Shown: positions 1 to 10,888 of the stretch, in pieces
Position numbering within the stretch: the first letter of the stretch is position 1
How the letters are laid out: every line of letters starts with the position of its first letter
NCBI GenBank assembly: GCA_002786025.1
Contig: NHNW01000058.1
Span: forward strand, 331,979-395,978
DNA length: 64,000 nt
DNA from: Zasmidium citrigriseum
Taxonomy: Eukaryota > Ascomycota > Dothideomycetes > Mycosphaerellales > Mycosphaerellaceae
Reading direction: 5' to 3'
Made by a program: the position numbers and the translations under genes
Notes under the pieces: model-generated
The model's database searches: none
Told to the model about the DNA's origin: nothing
The model's input: only the letters and a program-made list of their open reading frames with translations

Positions 1-1
1 T

Positions 2-197
2 GACGACTTGATAGTCACTTTCTGCTGCGGCGCTGCCGAGGGTGGTGCATTCGGAAACTGGAAGCCTGTAAGTAGCGCTGCTACGACAGCGGGCTGCTGA
101 TTGTTTGGTGTACTGACTTTGAAAACAACAGGACGCTTACGATGCCGGCATTGGTCCTTGCCTCGGCGGTCTCGGTACAGTCATGTGCGCTGCATAG
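2..197 (+). CDS. 3' end of a spliced gene, cut by the left edge
   Basis: Two exons can be read: 2-67 and 132-197. They are separated by a 64-bp intron (68-131) with a GTAAGT donor, a CTGAC branch-like site and an ACAG acceptor, in phase 0. The joined frame ends at TAG 195-197. The visible 43 residues are rich in Gly, Ala and Cys and contain three separated Cys positions plus a CC pair. The 5' part lies outside the window, so the product cannot be named. A secreted small cysteine-containing protein is possible, but no signal peptide is visible because the start is missing. The clean splice sites and open frame are the only support. Confidence 0.45.
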
Positions 198-889
198 AGG
201 ATCCCTCTGACTTCGACATGGGCAAATTGGATGACTGGTGAGACTCGGTAACAGCGGTGTGCTGGGCTCATTTGCAAGTCCGTATCATTCAAATATCAGC
301 TCCTTGGTCGAACTTTTCATTTTCAATCCTCTTGCAAATTCTCTGTAATCACTCATTCAGCATCAAGAGGCTCAAGAATGAGCCCTTATCAGCCTGATAG
401 TGGTCAAGCTCTCCCCTCCGTCCCATGCTATAGCATGTTGCTTGGACCATATCTCTTGATACCTTCGCGCCCAGCACTCATGTCGTCCTCAATGTTCCCA
501 ATATCGTCTCAGTCCTCCTCATCACAAGGTTATGGCGGTTCACCTTCAAAGCAAGGCTTGCTGGCCCAGCGCTTGCAGCGGTGGCCACGGAGAACTGCCG
601 CGGGCTCTTCTTAGAGTCCTTGTCAAAGCTCTACAAGACTTGCACCTGCGGCTGACAGATTATGGTTCGAACTACGTTGGATTCCGTTCTCGTTGAATTG
701 AAATCGCCCAGAAATCACGTCTTTGTTCAACTAGCTGACCTCTTGTCCATTCAAATTACCCTTGCGGCAAACCTAACCGAAAGCAAAGAAAGCAGTACTG
801 AGAAGAACGTTGACGAGCAGCCCTCTGCTGTTTCAGAGCTCTCCCAATTCAATGTCGATGGTCCTGGCTCATTTGTGCAAGTGATCCTC
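198..889. other. Intergenic, nothing recognised
   Basis: Between the left-edge gene and the first HET-module gene I see only short overlapping open frames without recognisable protein character. It presumably holds the 3' regions of both neighbours. Confidence 0.4.
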
Positions 890-1427
890 CTATTCCTCCC
901 GTTGCTCGCCCCACGGACAAACCAATTCGTCTTGTGGCCATAGCCTGCTGTACAGATCACGAACTCGCACCCATTCGTCATTCCAGTCGCCATCGGAGCT
1001 GTGTATACTTAGCCTGTTGTCGACGTACTCCATTGGAAAACATACCTCACTCCAATCCATGGTGCGAGCATATAGGCCCTAAGTAGGATGCACGCCACGA
1101 CAATGTCGTAACGCTTACGCGCTGTCTTGCAGAAACTGAAGTTGTAGTCGTTCTTCTCCGACAGAAAGAAATCTTCGTGCGTGGCATCTCTGCCGCTGAG
1201 GCGGATGCCCTTCTCGATGCTTAAAAGTGGTTGGTCTTCTTGACAGTACGAGCGCTGGACTGGAACTTTGGCAGTCTCGATGATGAGCTTTGCATCTTCG
1301 ACAAGAGTTGGCCAGACCTTCTGCCAGTCCTCCGAGCTCCAGTCGATGTGCTTCCAATAGTGCGTGTATCTTTGAAACATAAGTCAAAGCTGTACATAAC
1401 ATTGAGTTCCATCGTATCTTACCCCAT
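890..1427 (-). CDS. Stand-alone HET N-terminal-module protein, copy 1
   Basis: Three coding exons on the minus strand: 1423-1427, 1046-1369 and 890-998, with introns 1370-1422 and 999-1045, both phase 2. They total 438 nt, giving 145 aa. The product starts MGYTHYW and carries the module shared by the four-gene array: an aromatic N-terminus, a DWQ..WP..VEDA helix, a PLLSIEKGI segment, an FCKTARKRYD segment with a hydrophobic run after it, and a final SDGDW...RDLYSRLWP..ELVCPW box. It stops a few residues after that box, with no HET domain. The first coding exon is only ATGGG. The array context suggests tandem duplication from the 5' end of the HET gene at 4604-7300. The biochemical role is unknown; a part in incompatibility signalling is inference from the fused paralogue. 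Confidence 0.8.
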
Positions 1428-1620
1428 GGTTTTATCAGACGGCGAAAGAGGACCGCGTTCTGCAGTTGTTGCGATAGTTTGAAGGCTTGGAATCTTTCGA
1501 GGTCGACCAGCTTGTCAATGAGGAATAGTCAAAGTTGCGCATGATAATCTCTTTATATATCCCAGTGGCATCTCAGTTCAAGGCAACAGAGTGTGTCCCT
1601 GGGTCCCTCGTCAAGGGTTC

Positions 1621-2905
1621 AAGAGCGGCAACCATTGGCTGTAGCCTGACTTCCGTGAAGCGGGCTCCTGGCAATGCGAATTCAGACAGTCCAGGCTGGT
1701 TTGCAGCATCCCTTGCGTCTCAACATGTCGTACACTCAGAGGCAACAACGATGTTCGTCTTGTCACTTTCAAGCCTAGTCTCATGAGGTCTTGTGGCTTG
1801 GGAGATTTGATCGCATGCCTTGCGGGATTCAGGAGCAATTCTTTGGGCGAATAAACTTGACAACCGGAAGGTCAAAGAGTCTTCAGGCCGAGATAATAGA
1901 GATCTAAAAGCTGCGATGGATCAACCACGGTCTATTCTTCGAATGCGTGTCTTCAGTCAAACCTTCACCCTTCACACGGTAGGCATCTCTGATGAGCAAG
2001 TCGTCGATGGCCATTTCTTCCGGCAACTCGCCATCCTGATCTTCGTGCTCATGAATATACCAATCCAGGACAAAAGAGCGGATTTTGCTTCAATATTCCC
2101 TCCTTTCAAGACCTTCGTACTGATGTTATGGCCACACTTTGCTGTAAAGATCTCGAGCTTCTTCCAACTTCTCCCAAGTCCCGTCCGACCTAGATATGGT
2201 CAGCTGCGTTTCGCCACGTAAAACCACCACACGAACCTCAAGTCGATTCCGGTACCAAGCGCAATGGCTCTGAGCAGAACACAGCATACGACCGTATCTT
2301 TTGGGCTTTGGTCCGTGTTGCAGAAGGAGATCCCGGTGCACGTGTCTTCCGATAGGTCGGAAAGTACGACGTCTACATGTGGCTTGAACCTGTAGCTGAG
2401 TCTCATGCTCCCTTCAACGTCCACTAGTGGTTGATCAGATCGCTCATATCGATCTGTGAGTAAGAGTTCGGCAGCCTCCATGATGAGATTGGCATCTTGA
2501 TGGAGTCTCGGTAATATCGTTCGCCAATTCTCAGAACTCCAATGGATGCCCTTGTAGAAGTGTGTATAGCTGAGATACACATCAGCCATTGTTCAAATTG
2601 AGTGACATGGCGACTGACCCCATGTCTTCTCTCGGATAGTGGACAAAAGCTAGTTGGCACAGGTTGACACTTTCAAATCTCTCGGCTTGAAATGATCTGC
2701 CAATGGTAACACGCAGTCTTGCTTGCCCTGCCGGCTTTTTGAAGCTCTAATATACTTGTTTCAAGGCAACGAGCCATACTCGCGGGATATCTTCTGATGG
2801 ATCGAGAGCGACGATTATTAGCTACAGCCTGACGAAGCTGGAGTGGCTTCTCGATCCAGACATGCAAGCCTGATTTGCAGGACCCCTTGCGTCTAAATGC
2901 CTTGT
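1621..2905. repeat. Duplicated upstream sequence of the HET-module array (1621-1735 and 2815-2905)
   Basis: The stretch upstream of copy 1 (about 1621-1735) and that upstream of copy 2 (about 2815-2905) align by eye. Both contain a GTAGCCTGAC-like segment, a short CAGGC or AAGCCTG block followed by TTTGCAG, and then CCCTTGCGTCT. A weaker trace (GCAGCCTGATTTGTGCC) appears near 4325, upstream of copy 3. This shows that the duplication units carried the 5' flanks, probably including promoters, and not only the coding sequence. Confidence 0.5.
2126..2623 (-). CDS. Stand-alone HET N-terminal-module protein, copy 2
   Basis: Exons 2619-2623, 2237-2569 and 2126-2189; introns 2570-2618 (49 bp) and 2190-2236 (47 bp), both phase 2. 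They total 402 nt and 133 aa. It begins MGYTHFY and follows the copy-1 and copy-3 layout, but is the most divergent: the EKGI segment reads VEGSMRL and the FCKTARK segment reads FCNTDQS. It ends directly at the KVWP of the last box, so the acidic CPW tail is missing. This shortest form may still be functional because both splice junctions and the frame are intact, or it may be an early decaying copy. The upstream region is similar to that of copy 1 (see the repeat at 1621-1735 and 2815-2905). Confidence 0.75.
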
Positions 2906-3338
2906 CCAGGCAGGAACAGCAGCAATGGGCTAAAAGTCAATTCTGTAGAGTGATTGTAGTCTTACGAGGATTTATGGTCGCTAGATGGCTCCTACTCATT
3001 CGTATAAGAACGACTAGACCTCTATTTGGGATGAGGCGAACAGGCTGGCCTGCATCGATAAGACGGAGGATCTTTTACCATGCATTGAGGTCTTTTAGGA
3101 GCACGAAAAGTAATTCCGACACATTGCCATCCAAGACGTGTGGTTAGAGCGACAACAGATTCAAACTACCCCACGTTGCATACACGATGACGAAGGAAGC
3201 AAGCCATTTTGAAATCTATGGTGTCGTTGACTGAGCTTCTCGAGCTTAGTATGTGATTTGCGTGAAGCCCCTATAAAACTTGCAAGATGGAGAATCATCA
3301 GAGCACGGGACTTCAGCGGAGTGCCAGTCATCAAGCGT

Positions 3339-4040
3339 TCACTGTTCGCTCATGACATCCGTGCTCTTACCCTCCTCATCTCTCTTCGTATGCGCGGCTC
3401 CCATCTTGAGCAAGTCATCGAGGGTGAAATAATCAAGCCGCTCCTCCTCGTCACCGTCGTCATCGTCGTCACCGTCATCCTCATCCCAAGGGCAGGCCAC
3501 CTCGTCCTCAGGCCACAGCTTTGCATACAGATCACGAGCCTCCTTCCAATCATGCTCCCAATCGCCATCAGAGCTACGCACCCTCAGCTAAGATAATGAT
3601 ATTCCCATGTCAAATTCCACGTACCTGACTTGAATAATGGGCCACGCAAGATACGATGCACGTAGCAAGACACAGCACACAACAAGATCATACGGCTTAC
3701 GTGCCGTCTTGCAAAAGCAATCTTCCGAGGAGCACTCCTCTTCCGAAAGAATGAAGTCGTCGTGTGACTGCCTTTTGCCGTTGAAATGGATGCCCTTCTC
3801 GACGCTTATGAGGGGTGCAAATGTGCGTCTCTTCGTCCCATCAGGACCGGGTTCTTCTCTGCGAGGACCCTTCAGCGGCACTTTGGCGGCCTCGATGATG
3901 AGCCGTGTATCTTCGACGAGCTGTGGCCAGATGCTTTGCCAGTCTTCGTGGTTCCAGTCCATGAATTCGTAGTAGTGTGTATAGCTGGCGTTCAACGTTA
4001 GACACCGGGTTTAGTCACCTCGCATCTGAACTCACCCCAT
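3339..4040 (-). CDS. Stand-alone HET N-terminal-module protein with acidic tail, copy 3
   Basis: Exons 4036-4040, 3625-3984 and 3339-3573; introns 3985-4035 and 3574-3624 (51 bp each), both phase 2. They total 600 nt and 199 aa. It starts MGYTHYY and has the module in its cleanest form: EDWQSIWP, VEDTRLIIEAAK, PLISVEKGI, FCKTARKPYD, VVCCVLLRA, then SDGDWEHDW and ARDLYAKLWPEDE. After CPW it continues into a strongly acidic stretch of Asp and Glu, then a short LDDLLKMG helix and a polar tail. The tail is absent from copies 1 and 2 and differs from the HET fusion. Function is unknown; the module is the same as residues 1-140 of the HET protein downstream on this strand. Confidence 0.8.
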
Positions 4041-4603
4041 GGTGTTTTGGACCCAGCAGACTTCCGTATAGATATCAGCAGTGTACTTTGGTTTTGCGAA
4101 GCCCGTATGGTGGGCTCGATCTTTTGAAAGCAGATTTGAAGTGTCGAAGTAGAGAGTGGGAGAGGACTGGATTGGCTGTTCATATAGCCGTGTCACAGTC
4201 GCAGATAAAGGCAACACAGATGGTAATCTGCCGCCGCGGGATCTCTGTTAGTTTCATAGAGCCGCCTACGTCGTTTGCAGCCTGGCGAGGTTGTACGGTC
4301 TCTGAGGTGTGGGTGTGCCAAGGCCGCAGCCTGATTTGTGCCACGTCCACGCCCCAAGCCGTCGCACAAGAACACTCAACCGCGACACAGGTCGCTCAGT
4401 CACGCAGTGAAGGTCAACTGCTCAATGGTATGAGTTCGTGCGAACCGACAATCTCGTACAACTCTGCTAGTGAGTTGTTGATCGAGGAGCCAACAAGAGA
4501 CCGCTTGCCAGAATGCTTTTGTCGAACACGTCCGAAGGAAACTTGTGCATTTGTTAAAGCAGCATATAATTCTTATGCCGAGTACCCGACTATCCGCAAG
4601 CCT

Positions 4604-7300
4604 TTAGACAACCTCAAGATCCACCATCTCAGCTTGGGCCATCATCCATCGCTTCCGAGCGATATCCGTGTCCATGACCTGAACTCGCTCATACTTTGCG
4701 TATAACGTACGATTGTTCAGTTTTCGTAGCATCATGAGCATCGTGATCTTCCAATCGCCACCCGAGGTGTCCCGCGTGCCATTCAAAGCCATAAATTCAG
4801 CGACCCAAAAGCGAGGGAATTGCTCGCGCCATTGGCGGTCTAGCCAGATCGATCCCATTGGAATGTGGGCATCACATCGCTCGTGAGAGTCGTGCTCGGC
4901 TGGGTCGTAGTCCTTCATGTTCTTCCTGGTGGCATTGATGGAAACTGCTGGGTCTCGGAGATCGCCTCTGCGGAGGATTTGCCTCTCAATCTTACCCATC
5001 TCCCCTTGGTTTTCTCCTCGTTCGTCCTCTAAATCCAGTCGAATCAGTTGTCCAACAAGGGTGAAAGCGCACATGGTCTTTGGCAGTTCGAGATGATCAC
5101 AGAACTTGCCACAGCCGCCCTCTACGCATGTCTTGAATCCGAGAGAGGAACAAGATGTAGGGAATATCAAGTAGCGACCCTGAGAGCCTTCGCTCTCTTC
5201 TGGCGTATCTGACACCATCAGCTTCGCTATACTGGCTTGTATGTTCAAAAACATCGAGGCTTCCAACAGGTCGAAGGTGGGTGCGGCGGGAAAGCCAAAG
5301 CTGCCATATTCATCAGGACATTCCCAAGCTCGGTGTACCGACGCTGGCCTGCGAGGGCCTTGCGCAACTCGCAGTTGCGGGGCACCGGACGAGAAGTAAA
5401 GCTCTATCCCTTCGTAATGGTTGATCGTATGGTCAGTCTGGGCGTGCTCAAAGATCTTTCGGTCAAAAACAGCAGCGGTGTTCCATCCCAGCCAAGAGAA
5501 AGAAGGGAATGCCGAGATCCGTGATCTTGGGTCGTGAACGGCTGCACGCCAACACAGTGCTTGATCGAACGCCAGCGATGGTAGGCCCCACCGGAATCCA
5601 GACCGTTGACCATCCACGCCATGGGCGTATTGCCGGAAAACGCCTTCGAATGCATTTTGCCGATCATCGAGATTCCCCAGTTGTCGTCTTGAGTAGTACT
5701 CCACGGCAGCCAGGTATGATTCCAGTTGTTTCCCCTCGGGTACATCGATCAGTCCACCACAGGTGTTGTACTTATCAAGCGTCCGCCCTGAAATCCGTGG
5801 CATCTGTATTCCTTCCAGGGTGAAGATTCCTTCTTGACATTGTAGAAATATCCCATGGCTTGTGAAAAGTATCATCCGGTGGGACAGAACCTTTTCTTGA
5901 TAGCACCAGGCCCGCTTGCTCCAGGGCGACGCCTCGACCAACTCAGATACAGCGTCTTGGGAGCGAAGCTCTTCACAGTCCATCGCAGGAGAGATTATCA
6001 ATCCCTCATCGGCAGTAGCAGCCGAGACAGCCGCAATGGTCAGTTTCGCCGAAGCATAAATTTGCCTCATCCAGGTGATTTGAATTTGCTTGTCAATCGA
6101 CGAGTCCTGTAAGATGCAAAGGGTGTCTGTCCAGAGATATCGTTCCCCAAGATTTTCGCACCCCAGAATCGCGTCGCGGACGGTCGTTGAAAGTTTCGGC
6201 CACAGGGCCTTAAGACTGCCGGTCTTCATCAATACCGACTCTGTCTCCCGCGTCAGCTTCAATTGATTAACCCCACCCCAAACGTATGTTAACGCGATGA
6301 ATGATTCCGGCTCATGCACCGGAACAAGGCATCGTTGTCTGACGTCGACGAGTCGAAAGCAGACATCGGGTAGTCTCTCGGGCTTGAATTGAAAGGGTTT
6401 GCAGGCCAGGTGCTCAGCGTTCGAGTCGCAGCACTTTAGCCAACGAGAAGCACCACCAAGATCCAGCTGTGTCACCGTTTCCTTTGCATCTTGCGAGTTC
6501 GTCTCGTGTCTATCATACTGAATTGTTCCCGGGGGGTCTGAGAGCTTCATGCTCGCGATGGAAGTCTGTAAATCCTTATCATATTGGCGGGCGTCCTCCG
6601 CTCGGGCTACATCCGCGCTCGTAAGGCTAGACTGGCCAGTGTCGCCGCCATTGCCCTTTGGAAGGCTCTCTGTCTGATCGTCGGCCTGCCTGGAGCAAGG
6701 CCTTCCCTCTACGCCAGCTTCAGAGTCTTTGCAATGACCTTGACTTGGTTTCTTCCAGGGACAAGTCAGCGACTCCTCGGGCCAAATGTTAATGTAGAGT
6801 TGGCGAATCCGCAACCACTTCAATTCGTCCCAGTCACCATCAGAGCTAGAAGTGTAAGCTTCGTATTCAAAGAATAGACCTTGAATCTTGCTTACCCGAT
6901 TGTAATACACTCAGGGGCATGCTTGTAGGCTCTCAGCAGCACACAACCCACAACGACGTCGTAGGCCTTGCCAAACGTCTTACAATAGTCGGTCTCGGGG
7001 AGGTAATCAACCGCAAGCTCGAAAGTCTGGTGGCAGCCCTCGAACACTCCGTTGATCTTGATCCCTTCTTCTAAGCTGACGAGCGGTGGTTCAAGCTCTC
7101 CGTGTTCCAAGTTACCGCCGTGGTCAGATCCGCAAAGACGGACGTCGGCCGCTTCGACAATAAGCCGTGTATCTTCGACCAGCTTTGGCCAAATCTGTTG
7201 CCACAATTCCCACTTGTCGGCCTTGAAGTGCCATCTGTGAGAGTAGCTATGACTGATTAGCGCTTTTCTCCTTGTCCTTGGGTTCTGCGACGTACCCCAT
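4604..7300 (-). CDS. HET-domain protein with the array's N-terminal module
   Basis: Exons 7296-7300, 6896-7246 and 4604-6845; introns 7247-7295 (49 bp) and 6846-6895 (50 bp), both phase 2. They total 2598 nt and 865 aa. Residues 1-140 are the array module (start MGYSHRW; SDGDWDEL; INIWPEE; CPW). A low-complexity linker follows. A HET core lies at about 300-401 with its hallmark blocks FIALTYVWGG, RYLWTDTLCILQDS, MRQIYASAKLTIAA and DEGL. The long C-terminal part has no domain I recognise. HET domains mediate heterokaryon incompatibility and programmed cell death in filamentous ascomycetes. A second AG six bases upstream (acceptor at 7253) would also keep frame and start MGHSY. The fusion of module and HET next to three module-only copies is the notable point. 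Confidence 0.85.
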
Positions 7301-7800
7301 GGCTCTCGAGTGTTTGTCAAATCAAGAGATCTATGACATCTCAGTCCAGATCAATGAAGCTCTGTATCCAAAAGGCCGGGCACGCAAACAGAGGGAGTCG
7401 AGAATGAAGTCATTTGAGAGAGGGTGGCGATACTCCAAGGCAGAAGCCCCATCAGCAGCTCTTGCCTGGAGACAAGTCATTACCAAGAGGCAGGAGTGAC
7501 CCACTTCGAGATTAGACGTTGCACAGCATGTTGACAGGGATGACAAGCGAGCTTTGCCACCTGGAGGAGCGGGTCAGAGGGGGGCGATGCGAACATCCTT
7601 TTTCACAATTAAAAATTGATGTGATTGTAGTAATCAACAGATCGTGTATGTCGACTGAGGCCGGACGACGGAGAGCGGGTATGCATGTCGTGAGGCCGTA
7701 TGGTTGAAGGCACTCGGGTAGAAAAGTCGATTCGATGCAAGGGGGGCGAGCAGTGGAGCCACGAAGACCCATTCTGGTTGGTCTGGACAAGCTGCGTAAG

Positions 7801-9811
7801 TTAGTCGAACGTTCTTCTCTTGTTCGCCCTCGCAACCGCCTGAAGGTCCATCGATCCAACAGCGAAATGTCCAACATCTCGCTCAGGTTCAACATCGCCG
7901 AATCGCACCATCTGCCTCTTCATCATTCGCGAGCGCTTCGCATGGTCCAGCGATGAAGTATTGATATCCGACTCAACGTAAGGATTGTCTCTGGTCAGGG
8001 TAGACCAATTCAACGAGAGCTCCGGAGTCTTGCTTATGAGACGCAGTGTGATCGAAAGTATGCAAGCGGCGATCATGAAAATGGACGATGCAAGTAGCAC
8101 GCCCAGCCACGGCCGATGGCAGCGGATAACATCAAAAGTTCGGGTGAGCTGACCATCCGTCGTCGTCACGTTCGCTGATAACGAATCGTCGAACAAGCCG
8201 GTGTGATCCACCTTTGGAATATCTCCAGAGAAGCCGTATGGGATCACATAAGGGCCGGCAGAAGCTGTCCAGAAGGTATTGAACAGCTGTGCAAGTCGGA
8301 TCGCGAAGACGTCCGTAGGTACCGAAGTCATCGGCTTGTCGAGTGAAGGGGAGGCGGGAGAACTGGGATCGAGCAGATAACCTTGCACAGGTGTCATGGT
8401 GCCTCCTCGGCCAATGGACACCGCATCCATGAATTGTAGGAAGAAGTAAGTCTGTGCATTGCAGCCGCCTGGCGGCGTTTCCAGCATTGTCCACGCTGAC
8501 TGGGGATGCGCTTTTGTTGATTTGCGGACGGCAGTTGAGGTACAATTGGTTCCTCCTGTGCAATGGACCTGGACTTCCACATAGGATGTTGAGATGGCAC
8601 ACAGAGCCCCGAATTGTGTTTCGGTTGCGTCATAGGAGTTATAGGCGAAGACGAGCGGAGTGTAGTTTGGGTCGTACGGATCACCCCTGCAGAATCCAGT
8701 CGTGACATTCTTTCCCGGGAGCGGATGGGTGAGAACACTAGTGCTGCTACCTACAGCCTGTATCTTGTTCCATCCACTTGTTGCGTTGCGACTGTCGGAG
8801 CTTTGGGGCTGAGGCGTCTCGGTAAGGGCAGAGCAGTCGAGCGTCCAGTAAAACGTCTCAAGTGTGAATGTAGCGTTCGCTGTCGGCACTAGACCGGCGA
8901 CCGGAAGCCCTATCAACGAGGCATAGGTCACCTTTTGATCTGGCACAGGAATCCAAGACTCGTCACCCGAGATACCGGATGTGTGGAGAGTTTCGATGAA
9001 AGGAACCTTCACATTGTTCCAAAGGTCGGTCGGCGACGCTTTGACTCTGTCGGGACCGAGAAGGGCGGCAGTAAACAGACCTGACATTAGAGTACCCACG
9101 GGGGCAAGGTCGCCCGCCATGTAGGGATAGTAGGAGTGGTTCGTCGACATGTAGCTTATCGGGGTTGTCGACGTGGAGTTCTCCAGCCCCACTGTCATCA
9201 CTCGCAGTGATGCTTGACCACCCAAAGGCGAAATGGCCCACGCAATGATCAGTATTAGGCCAGCAACACTCATGATCCGCAGACTGATTTGAGTCAAGAC
9301 CGTGTTCACCACTGTGGTGCTGCCAGCAAGCAAATCGAGTAAGCCTAGCCGTTCGCCGCGCTCGATACGCCAAAGCATGATCGCCTTCAGGGCTCGTCCA
9401 AGCACGGCGGCAAAGAGAATCGGGAAGATCGTTGGGCCCTACCGACTTGTTAGTAAGCTCATCGTAGAGCACATTGGGCTCATGGTGTACAATCTTTGCG
9501 GCATTGGTGAGCGCATTGGTAGCTTCTTCATGCTCAGCAACTGGTTTGCCACTGTAATGCAGGACGTAGAGCCCATATACAAAGAAGACTGCCGAGAGCA
9601 ATGCAAAAAGGATATCAGTGCACACTTCAAACGTAGCACTGGAGCGGCTGCGATGGAAGGTCTGGCCTTGCTTTGGTATGTTGTCCGTGGACGCCCGGAG
9701 TGTAGCGCTTGACCGGAGAGAGCTTCCAGGCCGCGAGTCGGTGCTGTGGACTTGAATCAAGGGAATGTCTGCAGAGCTCAGACTCGTGCTGTACTTGTGA
9801 GAGCGAGACAT
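7801..9811 (-). CDS. Fungal multi-pass membrane protein of unknown function
   Basis: Exon 1 is 9491-9811 and exon 2 is 7801-9438, joined across a 52-bp phase-0 intron (9439-9490) that contains a perfect TACTAAC branch site. The product is 652 aa. Residues 1-60 are Ser-rich and polar, followed by a transmembrane helix at about 66-86. After the junction comes GPTIFPILFAA and a LWRIERGERLGLLD loop, then a second membrane pair. A long, probably extracytoplasmic region follows with many Asn-Xaa-Ser/Thr sites and Cys residues, then a last helix (WLGVLLASSIFMIAACIL) and a basic tail. This layout is known from uncharacterised ascomycete membrane proteins. I cannot assign a substrate or partner. Confidence 0.75.
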
Positions 9812-10888
9812 TGCGGCGACAGCTGGTCGACACAGCGGAACACTCGGCGGATGGCTCGACGTCCTTTTGATCTCACGCCGAAATAGCCAGCCTTACTGCA
9901 CGACCCCTCCAGCGCGGGCGGCGTGCATGCATGTACAATTTGTGGCGCAAGATCATTGCCATTCTTGGCCCGCAACTTAGGTCTCGCTCATCCACGATTT
10001 ACCAGGTCGACAAGCCAAAGCGGACGAGGAACAGCAGTTTCAGTATATTCAGAAGGCATGCATTTAGGCATTTGGTTGTACTTACTTTGCACAAGCAGCG
10101 TGCGCCTGCGATTGTGAAGCTCCGGCCACAATCGCCAGTGATACGTCTGCGGGATCTTCAAAGCAGGATCAGCTGGACTCAATACATCTTGCAGCACACC
10201 CTCAGATGCGGAAAAGCTGCCGCTTGCCCATGCACGCCACGCAGCAAAAACCATTCCAGACTCCGCCCAATAGTGATCATCTTTGTCGAGATAAGCTGGT
10301 GGTTTTGGCTCCGTGGACGACTGGCCTCGATGGATGTCCGCCTCTCACCATAAGTGTTCTCCAGTACAGACGCAAGCCACTGGAGATGCTTAAAGTGGCC
10401 GGCCGGGCACACAGTGGCAGAAGTGAAGTTCGATCATTTCTTTGTGAGGCAAATGAAGACGATCGGCGGAGGTGAGGTCGAAGTGCTTGGAAAGCTGACC
10501 TGGTGGTCCAAGCTTTGTGGACGTGTCATTTTGGCGTTTCGACTTCACGTCTTCCTCTACATCCCGTCTTTCCATCAACGTTATATCCTCAACTTTCTCG
10601 AACATACATCTCAAAGCTTCGACATGCATATCCGCACTAGAGATTCTACCTCAAGACCGCACGACTAGCATCTCGCAGGCTCACCAAAGATACTGCCATC
10701 GATTCCTCGAGCTGAACATGGCAGCTCTGAACATCGCCATGTCAGCGCTGGAAGAAAGCGAGTTCCAACATATCGATTTCTAGCCCGAGACTCAAGGAGA
10801 TCTTGGCCCGGCTCATTTCACGTCTCGGCATTGATTGTCTCCCAATTGATAGAGACGAAGACTTCCATTCCTGACAACAAGCTTCACT
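9812..10888. other. Intergenic, one short conserved-looking frame only
   Basis: About 1.1 kb without a gene I can support. The only structure noticed is a minus-strand frame around 10470-10600 whose peptide resembles one at 14345-14460 (see the repeat entry). The remaining frames look like chance open stretches. Confidence 0.4.
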
